DNA of 64,000 bases from Bacteroidota bacterium (GTDB lineage: Bacteria; Bacteroidota; Bacteroidia; Bacteroidales; Lentimicrobiaceae): the NCBI GenBank assembly GCA_009773515.1, contig WSXX01000005.1:123256-187255 (forward strand), in the 5' to 3' direction. Made by a program: the position numbers and the translations under genes. Positions 54,676-62,354 of this stretch are shown piece by piece (the first letter of the stretch is position 1; the number at the start of each line of letters is the position of its first letter). The notes under the pieces were generated by a model. It did no database searches. It had not been told where the DNA came from and saw only the letters and a list, made by a program, of their open reading frames with translations.

Positions 54676-54695
54676 GTTCCGATAGCTATCGGAAC
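54676..54695. repeat. Perfect 20-bp palindrome GTTCCGATAGCTATCGGAAC
   Basis: The palindrome recurs perfectly at 56815-56834, partially at 56530-56543 and as a variant (TCCCGATAGCTAACGGGA) near 60672. All copies are intergenic. Confidence 0.9.
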
Positions 54696-54899
54696 CGCTA
54701 CCAATGACAGATTGTTCGTCCGATCCTTCGACTCCGCTCAGGAGGACATCGTATAGAATTGATAATTAGTGCATTAAGATGATACAGTGTACACTACAAA
54801 CGAATGTCACACTGAGCGGAGTCGAAGTGTTTAAACGCTTGATTTAACTGTCATCTCCGCAATTACGCTCAATTTTTTGGGGATTCAACTCGGGATAAC
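54681..54899 (+). repeat. Left flanking repeat of the HipBST-like module
   Basis: The first 76 bases (54681-54756) match the right copy at 56530-56605 in 74 positions. The similarity then continues more loosely through AATGTCACACTGAG, GTCGAAGTGTTT and CTGTCATCTCCGCA to about 54899. The CTCCGCTCAGGA / TGAGCGGAGTCGAAG parts are complementary and can form a hairpin. Confidence 0.88.
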
Positions 54900-54992
54900 A
54901 ATCTTTCTCCTTCTATAGCAGCAATTTATTCCTATTTACTTGCATTGTGTCATTAAATTGTCTATTTTTACCGCTATAACAGAAATTAAATC

Positions 54993-55229
54993 ATGATAGA
55001 ACCTGAATTATTGGCAAATATTCTAAGAAAGCACCGGAAAGCTGCCGGCCTGAGTCAACTTCAGCTGGCTCAACTGGCAGGTATTGGCAAGACCGCTGTT
55101 TTTGAGCTGGAAAAAGGAAAGGAAACAGTGCAGCTTGATACTTTACGAAAAGTATTGGCAGTGCTCAACATCAAAGTAATTCTCACGAGTCAGCTCATGA
55201 AAAAAATAACCGATGATACGGAAAGCTAA
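54993..55229 (+). CDS. hipB: HipB-like antitoxin/repressor (HTH XRE)
   Basis: The 78-residue protein is one Cro/CI-type helix-turn-helix domain: LANILRKHRKAAGLSQLQLA, then QLAGIGKTAVFELEKGKETVQLDTL, and a final strand LNIKVIL that in HipB pairs with the partner subunit. In HipBST systems HipB represses its own operon and helps restrain the kinase. Its stop overlaps the next gene start by 17 bp. A near-consensus -7 element (TATTTTTA, 54963-54970) lies 22 bp upstream. Confidence 0.88.
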   Translation: MIEPELLANILRKHRKAAGLSQLQLAQLAGIGKTAVFELEKGKETVQLDTLRKVLAVLNIKVILTSQLMKKITDDTES

Positions 55230-55572
55230 AGTATTTGTGTCTGATAACGAAGCAGGTGCATTGTATGAACTGAAGTTTGGCAGCGCATACAAGTTTATTT
55301 ATCTGGAAAATTACATAGGATTGCCTGCATCTGTCACCATGCCCACAACTCAAAGAATCTATGAGTTCGGGACATTTCCTCCCTTTTTTGACGGTCTGCT
55401 GCCAGAGGGACATCAACTGGAAGGCTTGCTCAAGACCGGCAAGATCGACAGGAATGATATGTTCTCCCAACTGATTGCTGTCGGCGATGACCTTGTTGGA
55501 AACGTTACGGTTAAAGAAGCCTTTGATTATGATTCCGAAAATGACCTAACTACAGGGGAGGATCAGTCATGA
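55213..55572 (+). CDS. hipS: HipS-like protein (HipA N-terminal subdomain as a separate gene)
   Basis: The 119-residue protein corresponds to the first N-terminal subdomain of HipA (couple_hipA/HipA_N), with the family signature FPPFFDGLLPEGHQLEGLLK near residues 55-75 and DDLVGNVTVKE near 100. In the E. coli O127 HipBST system this separate subunit, HipS, is the main antitoxin of HipT. Here it sits between hipB and the kinase and overlaps them by 17 and 4 bases, so the tripartite reading is strong. The split is not a frameshift: each gene has its own ATG, stop and complete domain. Confidence 0.87.
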   Translation: MIRKAKVFVSDNEAGALYELKFGSAYKFIYLENYIGLPASVTMPTTQRIYEFGTFPPFFDGLLPEGHQLEGLLKTGKIDRNDMFSQLIAVGDDLVGNVTVKEAFDYDSENDLTTGEDQS

Positions 55573-56498
55573 ACCGATGTCCAATTTCGTATGAGCCTTG
55601 TGGCGATGATTTATACAGCGCCAGGGGGATGCGGCTTATTTCCCCTTCTCTGAAAGGTCTTTCGCTGCTTAAATATTCATCCGAAGAACTGAGAAACGAA
55701 GCCTATCTCAGGGCAGCGAAAATGTCAATTCAGGGCGTACAACCGAAACTAAGTACTGTGCTGAATATAAAAATGGGTTGTTTCGATATTGTGGATAAAT
55801 ATGGTCGTTATATTCTGAAGCCACAACATCATATATTTCCAGAACTCCCGCAGAATGAGGATCTCACCATGCGATTGGCCGCAACCACCGGAATAAAAGT
55901 TCCTTTGCATGGCATGGTTTATTCCAGGGACCTCACGCTGACGTATTTTATCAAACGATTCGACCGCAAGGGACAAAAAGATAAGATTCCGGTTGAAGAT
56001 TTTGCTCAGCTTGCCGGAATGAGCCGCGAAACCAAGTACAATTATACCATGGAAAAGCTGGTGAAACTGATCGATCAATTCTGCACATTTCCAGCCATAG
56101 AGAAAGCCAGACTATTTAAACTGGTGATCTTCAATTACCTTACGGGAAACGAAGACATGCATCTGAAGAACTTTTCCATCATTGTGCAAAATGGCAAAAC
56201 CGAACTTTCACCGGGCTACGACCTTCTGAATTCAACAATAGTACTTCAAGGAAATGCTGAAGAGATTGCATTATCAATTTCCGGAAAGAAACGAAACCTT
56301 AATGCCGCTTTGCTGATCAATTATTTTGGTAAAGAACGCTGCTCTCTTCCGGATAAAGTAATTGACAATATTTTAAACGATTTTAAAACTCAACTTCCTC
56401 ACTGGCCTCAAATGATAGAGAACAGTTTTTTGTCGTTTGAAATGCAGGAAAAGTATAAAAAGTTATTGGAGAAGAGAATGAAGGTGCTTGGGTTGTAA
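55569..56498 (+). CDS. hipT: HipT-like Ser/Thr kinase toxin (HipA C-terminal fold)
   Basis: The 309-residue kinase lacks HipA's N-terminal subdomain, which is supplied by the upstream hipS. The glycine-rich loop is MSIQGVQPK (Ser53 the likely autophosphorylation site), the catalytic loop GNEDMHLKN holds Asp196 and Asn201, and the metal-binding Asp218 lies in PGYDLLNS. HipA targets glutamyl-tRNA synthetase and E. coli HipT targets tryptophanyl-tRNA synthetase. The target here is unknown. All active-site residues I can check are intact, so it should be active. The start overlaps hipS by ATGA. Confidence 0.9.
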   Translation: MNRCPISYEPCGDDLYSARGMRLISPSLKGLSLLKYSSEELRNEAYLRAAKMSIQGVQPKLSTVLNIKMGCFDIVDKYGRYILKPQHHIFPELPQNEDLTMRLAATTGIKVPLHGMVYSRDLTLTYFIKRFDRKGQKDKIPVEDFAQLAGMSRETKYNYTMEKLVKLIDQFCTFPAIEKARLFKLVIFNYLTGNEDMHLKNFSIIVQNGKTELSPGYDLLNSTIVLQGNAEEIALSISGKKRNLNAALLINYFGKERCSLPDKVIDNILNDFKTQLPHWPQMIENSFLSFEMQEKYKKLLEKRMKVLGL

Positions 56499-56529
56499 AG
56501 GACAGATTGTTCGTTTTGTCCTTCGTACT

Positions 56530-56752
56530 GATAGCTATCGGAACTGCTACCAATGACAGATTGTTCGTCCGATCCTTCGACTCCGCTCAGGATGACATCG
56601 TATAGGGCTGAATATGTGTTTATTAAATGAAGCAATGCTGACCTAACACGAATGTCACACTGAGTCGAAGTGTTTTTGATACAGTTTCCACCTGTCATCT
56701 CCGCATTATGCTCAAATATTTTTGAGTGCAAACTCAGGATGACTTCGTATTC
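56530..56752 (+). repeat. Right flanking repeat of the HipBST-like module
   Basis: This copy begins GATAGCTATCGGAACTGCTA and matches the left copy (54681-54756) in 74 of 76 positions. Looser similarity follows to about 56752. A further fragment with TGTCACACTGAG and the 20-bp palindrome follows at 56753-56840. The unit has the same orientation as the left copy. Confidence 0.88.
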
Positions 56753-56872
56753 AATTGATAATGAATTTATTAAAGTACAACAATGCTATTAAAACACCAA
56801 TGTCACACTGAGCAGTTCCGATAGCTATCGGAACGAAGTGCTTTATTTATTTTGTTTTCTCAACACATCACC

Positions 56873-58060
56873 CTACCTCTTCCCAATCATCGTCAGCAAT
56901 TCAAGATCAAAGGTTAGTCCGAAGTAAGGCTTTATTTTCCATTCTTTTGTGGTGGGGATAGCAATTCCGGCATCCAGCCGATCGCCAACATTAAACCCTT
57001 CCTTCAGTGCTTCGTATTCGCGCACATTGGCACCCAGGTTGACATGCAGCACATCAAACAGCTTGAAGTTGGGTCCAAGATAAAAGTTCTTGAAAAGATT
57101 GTTTCCGCCGAAACCCAGGAAAAATCCAACATCATAAGTCAGTGCGGCATTGGGTTTTGAAAGGTCTTTCAGCATAAAACTTGCGCCGGTCACAAAATCA
57201 AATTCTATGTTGCTGGTATTTTTATTTGTGATCACATAAATCCCCGGATTATTCGCATCCTTTGGCGCCAAAGCGAAATCAGGAGTGCGGTAGTTTTTGA
57301 TGGCAAATCCCTGCACCACACGCGTTTTCTTCTTTTTATTGGTGACGTTGGCATATCGCCCTTCACAATCTTTCAGCTTGAGTTCGGTGTATTTAAGCTG
57401 TTCGCCGGTTTTCACCAGACTCTTTTCTGCTTCGGTAAGTGTTGTGCGCAAGGTATCGATGCGGCGATCGGCCATATCCTTATCCGAGATAATTTTCTGA
57501 ATTTCACTGTTACGGGTGAGTATATCGCGGTTCTTTTCATCAATGCTGAGCTGCAGAAGTCCGATTTCGCGCTCTTTGCCATCGAGTCGCGAATCTTTTG
57601 CCGAAATCTGCCCTTCAAGCTTCACCTTATCAATCATGCTGCTGTTGATTGCATCTTTGTAAAGTTGTTCTTTTTCGGTAAACAGTTGCTCCTTTTCTTT
57701 CTGAATGCGCAATTGCTCTTCCAGAAAATTATTTTTTGAATGTAATTCCGCCCCCAGTTCAATAATTTTGAGGTTCAGTGCTTCATTCAGCGGAACCAGT
57801 TCACTTTCACGCTGTTTCAGGCGTTCAAGTTCACCCGAGAGTGATTTTATCTGACGGTAAACAGAATCAAGCTTTTGTGCCTGATCAGCGACCTTGTTTC
57901 TCTCCTCGTTGAGCATATAGCGCATGGTTGCCAGACTATCCACCATTGGCAAAGGCTTTTCGCTTTCAGCAGCTGAAGTTGACTGGGCATGGATCTGCGA
58001 ATTGATCGCCATCACAAAAAACACGGCAAACAAAATGATAAAATGTTGATTTTTAATCAT
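56873..58060 (-). CDS. Secreted coiled-coil protein with C-terminal beta domain
   Basis: The 395-residue protein has a signal peptide (MIKNQHFIILFAVFFVMAIN), then a long coiled coil (residues ~45-235; heptads such as KLDSVYRQIKSLSGELERLKQRESEL). A C-terminal beta-rich domain of about 140 residues follows (YDVGFFLGFGGNNLFKNFYL, IKPYFGLTFDLELLTM) that resembles half of an outer-membrane barrel. It may span the periplasm or form a trimeric structure. No family is recognised. It lies downstream of the prolyl oligopeptidase gene with a hairpin between. Confidence 0.82.
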   Translation of the reverse strand: MIKNQHFIILFAVFFVMAINSQIHAQSTSAAESEKPLPMVDSLATMRYMLNEERNKVADQAQKLDSVYRQIKSLSGELERLKQRESELVPLNEALNLKIIELGAELHSKNNFLEEQLRIQKEKEQLFTEKEQLYKDAINSSMIDKVKLEGQISAKDSRLDGKEREIGLLQLSIDEKNRDILTRNSEIQKIISDKDMADRRIDTLRTTLTEAEKSLVKTGEQLKYTELKLKDCEGRYANVTNKKKKTRVVQGFAIKNYRTPDFALAPKDANNPGIYVITNKNTSNIEFDFVTGASFMLKDLSKPNAALTYDVGFFLGFGGNNLFKNFYLGPNFKLFDVLHVNLGANVREYEALKEGFNVGDRLDAGIAIPTTKEWKIKPYFGLTFDLELLTMIGKR

Positions 58061-58094
58061 ATGCTTTGATTTGTAAAGTAATATTCCGTGCACA

Positions 58095-58125
58095 CCACTT
58101 TCACGGGATTTATCCGTGAAAGTGG
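58095..58125 (-). terminator. Perfect hairpin between prolyl oligopeptidase and coiled-coil genes
   Basis: The 12-base arms CCACTTTCACGG (58095-58106) and CCGTGAAAGTGG (58114-58125) are perfectly complementary with a seven-base loop. No T-run follows on the minus strand, so termination is uncertain; an RNA-stabilising or partial-readthrough element is an alternative. Confidence 0.5.
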
Positions 58126-58156
58126 CGATACAGGAAAAAAGGATTTAATCAGACTA

Positions 58157-60277
58157 CTACTTAAACGCAGGTTTCATTCCTAAATTGTACATGGTGAATG
58201 CCCAAATATCAGTGGCTTCATCAATCATTTTCGAAATGGGCTTTCCGGCTCCGTGGCCTGCATTGGTTTCGATGCGGATCAGGGCTGGTTTATTGCAATC
58301 CTGATGCTCCTGAAGCGTGGCAGCAAACTTGAAGGAGTGCGCTGGCACTACCCTGTCGTCGTGATCAGCGGTGGTTACCAGCGTTGCGGGATAGCAGGTA
58401 CCGGCTTTGAGATTATGCAGCGGAGAATATCCGAGCAGATATTTAAACTCAGTAGAATCTTCGCTTGAACCGTAATCTTCAGTCCAGGCCCAGCCGATGG
58501 TGAATTTATGAAAGCGTAGCATATCCATCACACCCACGGCAGGAAGCGCAACTGCAAACAAATCGGGGCGCTGTGTCATACATGCACCCACAAGCAAACC
58601 ACCGTTTGATCCACCGGCAATGGCAATTTTCTCAGGTTTGGTGTATTTTTCGGCAATCAGATATTCTGCGGCAGCGATAAAATCATCAAACACATTCTGC
58701 TTCTGCAATTTGGTGCCAGCCCTGTGCCATGCTTCGCCATATTCGCCGCCACCACGAAGATTGGGCACTGCAAAAACTCCGCCCTGCTCAATAAAAAGCA
58801 GACGACTAACGCTGAAAGTCGGTGTGAGGCTAACGTTAAACCCGCCATATCCGTAAAGGTAAACCGGATTGTTGCCATCAAGCTTCAGCCCTGCTTTGTG
58901 AACGATAAACATAGGAACTCTGGTTCCATCCTTGCTGGTGTAAAAAATCTGCTTCGATTCATAAAGTGAAGGATCGAAATCAATTTCTGACTGATAAAGT
59001 ACTTCGGCGCGGTTTGCTGCAATGTCGTAAGAAAACACTGTGGATGGGTAAATAAAGGAAGTGTATGAGAAAAATGCTTCGTTTTCTTCCTTGTTTCCTT
59101 CAAAACCGGAAATGGTACCGGGGCCTGGAAGTTCAATTTCGTGAAGCAGCGAACCATCCATTTTATGCACAAATGCTTTGCTGGCCGCATCTTTCATGTA
59201 ATGTGAAATTATCATACCACCGGCAACTTCAGCCGATTTCAGCACCTCTTCCTTTTCAGGAATGATGGTTTTCCAATTGGCTGAGGCCGGAGCATTCAAG
59301 TCCACTTCCACCAGCTTATACTTTGGTGCAGCATCATTGGTAAGCAGATAAAACTTCTCGTCCTGATTGCTGATGAAAGAATAATCGAAGCGGAAGCCAT
59401 CGGCAATTTTCACAAAATCAGAATTAGCCTTGTTAAGATCCTTCACATACAATGCATTGCCACTGGTGCTTTCTGTTTCGTAAAGCACGAGAAAACTACC
59501 ATCTTCTGTAGCAGCAACTTCGTAGCCACGCAGCGGATAATTCCGGTTTTCATAAATGAGTTCATCCTTTTCCTGAGGATCGCCGATGTTGTGATAATAA
59601 ACTTTTTTGTACTCGTTTTTCGACGACAGCGCGCCTCCATCTGCAGGTTTATCGTAGCGGCCATAGTAGAATCCGTTTTCACGCCATGAAATGCCAGAGA
59701 ATTTCACCCATTCCAGCTTATCGGTAAGCTGCTTGCCGGTGGCCGTTTCCATCACATAAATTTCGTTCCAGTCAGAACCTGCTTTTGAAATGGCATACGC
59801 AAAATATTTTCCGTCTTTCGAAACGGAATAAGTTCCCAATGAAGTAGTTCCATCGGCAGAAAGCTTGTTGGGATCAAGAAAAACGCGGGCTTCACCTTTC
59901 AGTGAATCCTGAATGTACAGAACACTCTGATTCTGAATGCCATCATTTTTGAAGAAGAAATAATAACCGCCTTTTTTGAAAGGAACACCATAACGCGGAT
60001 AATTCCACAAAGCAGTCAGGCGTTCGCGGATCTGATCGCGGTAAGGGATTTTTGCGAGATACGCATCGGTAACTTCATTCTGGGCAGTAACCCAGGCAGC
60101 AGTTTCGGCTGAATTGTCGTCTTCTAGCCAACGGTAAGGATCAGCAACCTCGGTTCCGAAATACACATCAACAGTATCGGTTTTGAGGGTTTCGGGATAG
60201 GTGATCTTTTCTTCTTTTGGTTTGCAACTGCTCATCATAAGGATAGCGGGGATTAGGAAAATCAGAAAGTTTCTCAT
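58157..60277 (-). CDS. Prolyl oligopeptidase (S9A) lipoprotein
   Basis: This 706-residue serine peptidase cleaves peptides after proline. A lipoprotein signal (MRNFLIFLIPAILMMSSCKP) places it in the envelope. The N-terminal part contains the conserved DPYRWLED and the beta-propeller (~70-410). The C-terminal alpha/beta hydrolase has the nucleophile Ser557 in GGSNGGLL, Asp in TADHDDRVVP and His in ETNAGHGAGKP. The YGYGGFNVSLTP and VPNLRGGGEYGEAWH motifs confirm the S9A family. Size is standard. A -7 element lies at 60337. Confidence 0.95.
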   Translation of the reverse strand: MRNFLIFLIPAILMMSSCKPKEEKITYPETLKTDTVDVYFGTEVADPYRWLEDDNSAETAAWVTAQNEVTDAYLAKIPYRDQIRERLTALWNYPRYGVPFKKGGYYFFFKNDGIQNQSVLYIQDSLKGEARVFLDPNKLSADGTTSLGTYSVSKDGKYFAYAISKAGSDWNEIYVMETATGKQLTDKLEWVKFSGISWRENGFYYGRYDKPADGGALSSKNEYKKVYYHNIGDPQEKDELIYENRNYPLRGYEVAATEDGSFLVLYETESTSGNALYVKDLNKANSDFVKIADGFRFDYSFISNQDEKFYLLTNDAAPKYKLVEVDLNAPASANWKTIIPEKEEVLKSAEVAGGMIISHYMKDAASKAFVHKMDGSLLHEIELPGPGTISGFEGNKEENEAFFSYTSFIYPSTVFSYDIAANRAEVLYQSEIDFDPSLYESKQIFYTSKDGTRVPMFIVHKAGLKLDGNNPVYLYGYGGFNVSLTPTFSVSRLLFIEQGGVFAVPNLRGGGEYGEAWHRAGTKLQKQNVFDDFIAAAEYLIAEKYTKPEKIAIAGGSNGGLLVGACMTQRPDLFAVALPAVGVMDMLRFHKFTIGWAWTEDYGSSEDSTEFKYLLGYSPLHNLKAGTCYPATLVTTADHDDRVVPAHSFKFAATLQEHQDCNKPALIRIETNAGHGAGKPISKMIDEATDIWAFTMYNLGMKPAFK

Positions 60278-60336
60278 GCCATTGATTTTTAGGGTGTTAT
60301 TATGAGTAGGTAAAATGATCAGTCGGCTTCGGGTGT

Positions 60337-60344
60337 CAAAATTA
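60337..60344 (-). promoter_or_regulatory. Bacteroidota -7 element for the prolyl oligopeptidase gene
   Basis: On the minus strand TAATTTTG matches TAnnTTTG exactly, 59 bp before the ATG at 60277. Confidence 0.6.
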
Positions 60345-60397
60345 GTAAATTATGATTAATGAGATGCATTGCAGATTGCACTTGTCAACACCTCATC

Positions 60398-60499
60398 CCC
60401 CGTCACAAAAGTGCGACGGGGCAAGCTGCCCGTTGGGCACCTTCTCCTGCCTTCGACGAAAAGCTCAGGTACCACAAGGAGAAGGACGTGCTAACGGGC
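60398..60499. repeat. Two adjacent palindromes (CCCCGTC and GCCCGTT families)
   Basis: CCCCGTC (60398-60404) pairs with GACGGGG (60415-60421). Then GCCCGTTGGGCACCTTCTCCT (60428-60448) pairs, with a few bulges, with AGGAGAAGGACGTGCTAACG and GGC at 60477-60499. The result is a 72-bp hairpin. It is typical of dispersed REP-like DNA; no coding frame here is credible. Confidence 0.7.
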
Positions 60500-60570
60500 A
60501 TTTGTTATTCATTTATTGCAAAATTTTGTGTTTTATTTCCTAAACCCGAAAAGAAGAATAAATACAAGAA

Positions 60571-60606
60571 GACCTAACAAGTTGAAAAAAGAAAACTTGT
60601 TAGGTC
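60571..60606. repeat. Dispersed hairpin GACCTAACAAGTT...AACTTGTTAGGTC, copy 1
   Basis: Perfect 13-base arms (60571-60583 and 60594-60606) surround an A-rich loop. The copy at 63971-64000 is nearly the same in sequence, including the flanking ACAAGAA, and is cut by the window end. Confidence 0.8.
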
Positions 60607-60630
60607 ATATCCTAATTTTTAAATGCCAGA

Positions 60631-60719
60631 ATTTAGAATTTAGAAATTAGAAATTAGAAAATAGAAATTAGTCCCGATAGCTAACGGGATTAGAAATTAG
60701 AAATTAGAAATTAGAAATT
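60631..60719 (+). repeat. TTAGAAAT microsatellite with embedded palindrome
   Basis: Eight-base units TTAGAAAT occur in two runs, interrupted near 60672 by TCCCGATAGCTAACGGGA, a variant of the 20-bp palindrome. The tract directly precedes the promoter at 60728. Confidence 0.9.
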
Positions 60720-60727
60720 CTTTTGGG

Positions 60728-60735
60728 TATATTTG
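60728..60735 (+). promoter_or_regulatory. Bacteroidota -7 element for the methyltransferase-DUF2459 unit
   Basis: TATATTTG matches TAnnTTTG exactly, 21 bp before the ATG at 60757 and just after the TTAGAAAT tract, which would fall in the -33 to upstream region. Confidence 0.65.
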
Positions 60736-60756
60736 CTTTGCATAAATCACCTGTCA

Positions 60757-61527
60757 ATGAAGGACATTATTTTATCTGTTGTTGATTCTCTGGATGGCGA
60801 GAATCCAGAGTTGTATCCTTATCTACCTTATATTCTTCAGGATTTTACCGAAATTGGAGCAGATCCCGAAGTAATGGTTCAACTTACCAAAAAGCATATT
60901 CCTGCCGGATTTCTTCAGATTGCCGACCTTGGCTGTGGTAAAGGTGCAATATCGGTAGCTATGGCCAAAGAATTCGATTGCAATGTAACAGGCATCGATG
61001 CCATGCCCGATTTTATTGAGTCGGCAAAAGAATTTGCTATAAAAGAGGAAGTTTCAGAAAAATGCAAATTCTTCACCGGCGACATCAGAACTGAAATTTT
61101 ATCGCTTAAAGGTTTTGATCTTGTGGTACTTGGTGCCATCGGAAATGTGTTGGGTAATGTCGGGGAAACCCTGACGAAAGTGCAGAAAATTCTGAACCCG
61201 GATGGATATGTGTTGCTCGACGACGCGTGGTCGAAGCAGGCAGAAAACAGGGAGGATAACATCTTCCCCACTGAAACAGCATATTTTTCAATGATTGCTG
61301 ATGCCGGGTTCAATGTTGTTGAAATGGATGTTGCAGATATGGCTGACCATTCAGGTCAGGAAAATATTATGATGGGCTGTATGCAAACGCGCTGTGATGA
61401 ACTCGCTGTGCAACACCCGCAACTAAGTCATATTTTTAACCAATATATTCAAAATCAGCAACTTGAATTTAACATGATGAAGTTTGATCTCACCTGTGCC
61501 ACTTTACTTCTGACAAGAAATTCATGA
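60757..61527 (+). CDS. Class I SAM-dependent methyltransferase
   Basis: The 256-residue protein has motif I IADLGCGKGAISVAMAKEF near residue 59, motif II VTGIDAMPDFIESA, the acidic motif III FFTGDIRTEI and the post-motif region VVLGAIGNVLGNVGETL. This is a small-molecule-type methyltransferase fold, but the acceptor is not identifiable. I chose the ATG at 60757 because the earlier one at 60733 lies inside the promoter. It is coupled to the next gene by a four-base overlap. Confidence 0.88.
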   Translation: MKDIILSVVDSLDGENPELYPYLPYILQDFTEIGADPEVMVQLTKKHIPAGFLQIADLGCGKGAISVAMAKEFDCNVTGIDAMPDFIESAKEFAIKEEVSEKCKFFTGDIRTEILSLKGFDLVVLGAIGNVLGNVGETLTKVQKILNPDGYVLLDDAWSKQAENREDNIFPTETAYFSMIADAGFNVVEMDVADMADHSGQENIMMGCMQTRCDELAVQHPQLSHIFNQYIQNQQLEFNMMKFDLTCATLLLTRNS

Positions 61528-62195
61528 AATTACGCAGATGGACATACCGGATTTTTATCCTCCTGATTTTAAGTTCCAGTTTCCTGTTGATATCTGTTTT
61601 CATTGATGCATTTTCCCAATCAGACAAAAAACCAGCGAAAACCGGTCACGAAAAAACTTTTGAGTTTTTTGTTTTACAGGCTGGATGGCACACCGGATTT
61701 GTGTTGCGCACCAAAGACGTTTCGCCCGAAGATTGGCCCGAAGTGGTGAATTACCAACGCTATACTTTTGTTGATATTGGTTGGGGCGACGAACTGTTTT
61801 ATCAGGATGAAGGAAATTCACCGGCATTGGCAGTCAGAGCAGCACTTATTCCCACGTCGAGTGTTATTCATATTGTGCCGTTTAACGTTCATCCCTTAAA
61901 GTTATATGGTGGTGAAACCTATCTGAAAAGAATTGATGCCACTTCTGCAGAGTTCTCAGCTTTGTGCCACATTATCTCCTCAAGCTTTAAAAGGGACAAA
62001 AATGGCAATCTGATCAAAAGTCAGGTCAAGAAAAATTCATCCAATTTTTTCGAAGCCAAAGGGAAGTATCATATTTTCAACACCTGTAATACCTGGGTGG
62101 TGAGATGTTTGAAGGAAGCAGGTTACGATGTGAATCCGGCTGGGGTTATTACACAGCAACAGTTGATCAAAGCACTGGAGAATATGCCGGTATGA
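61524..62195 (+). CDS. DUF2459 / TIGR02117 family membrane-anchored protein
   Basis: The 223-residue protein starts with one hydrophobic helix (residues ~9-32) and continues with a periplasmic or extracytoplasmic domain. Its conserved elements are QAGWHTGFVLRTKDV, DIGWGDELFYQ and NTCNTWVVRCLKEAGYDV, which fit DUF2459 (TIGR02117, first noted near urease genes). The invariant-looking His, Cys and Trp suggest a cysteine hydrolase-like fold of the NlpC/P60 type, but this is inference. The ATGA overlap with the methyltransferase shows one operon. Confidence 0.83.
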   Translation: MKLRRWTYRIFILLILSSSFLLISVFIDAFSQSDKKPAKTGHEKTFEFFVLQAGWHTGFVLRTKDVSPEDWPEVVNYQRYTFVDIGWGDELFYQDEGNSPALAVRAALIPTSSVIHIVPFNVHPLKLYGGETYLKRIDATSAEFSALCHIISSSFKRDKNGNLIKSQVKKNSSNFFEAKGKYHIFNTCNTWVVRCLKEAGYDVNPAGVITQQQLIKALENMPV

Positions 62196-62204
62196 GGACA
62201 GAGG

Positions 62205-62265
62205 TCGCTTGTCTCGGGAGCCTGCCCGACTGCGCCAGGCAGGCAGGCGCGAAGCGATAACGAGA
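62205..62265. repeat. GCCTGCC/GGCAGGC hairpin region
   Basis: The block around 62219-62251 contains GCCTGCCCGACTGCG followed by CAGGCAGGCAGGC and can fold back on itself. It is directly followed by a TTAGAAAT tract (62266-62293). It looks like dispersed repeat DNA. Confidence 0.55.
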
Positions 62266-62293
62266 GAAATTAGAAATTAGAAATTAGAAATTG
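62266..62293 (+). repeat. TTAGAAAT microsatellite
   Basis: Three to four tandem units of the same eight-base repeat seen at 60631-60719 lie upstream of the repeat protein gene. Confidence 0.85.
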
Positions 62294-62354
62294 TAAATGT
62301 TTTTCCTCTCCAATTCCATTGTTTTGATTTATTTTGCACCAAATTCAACCTGCC

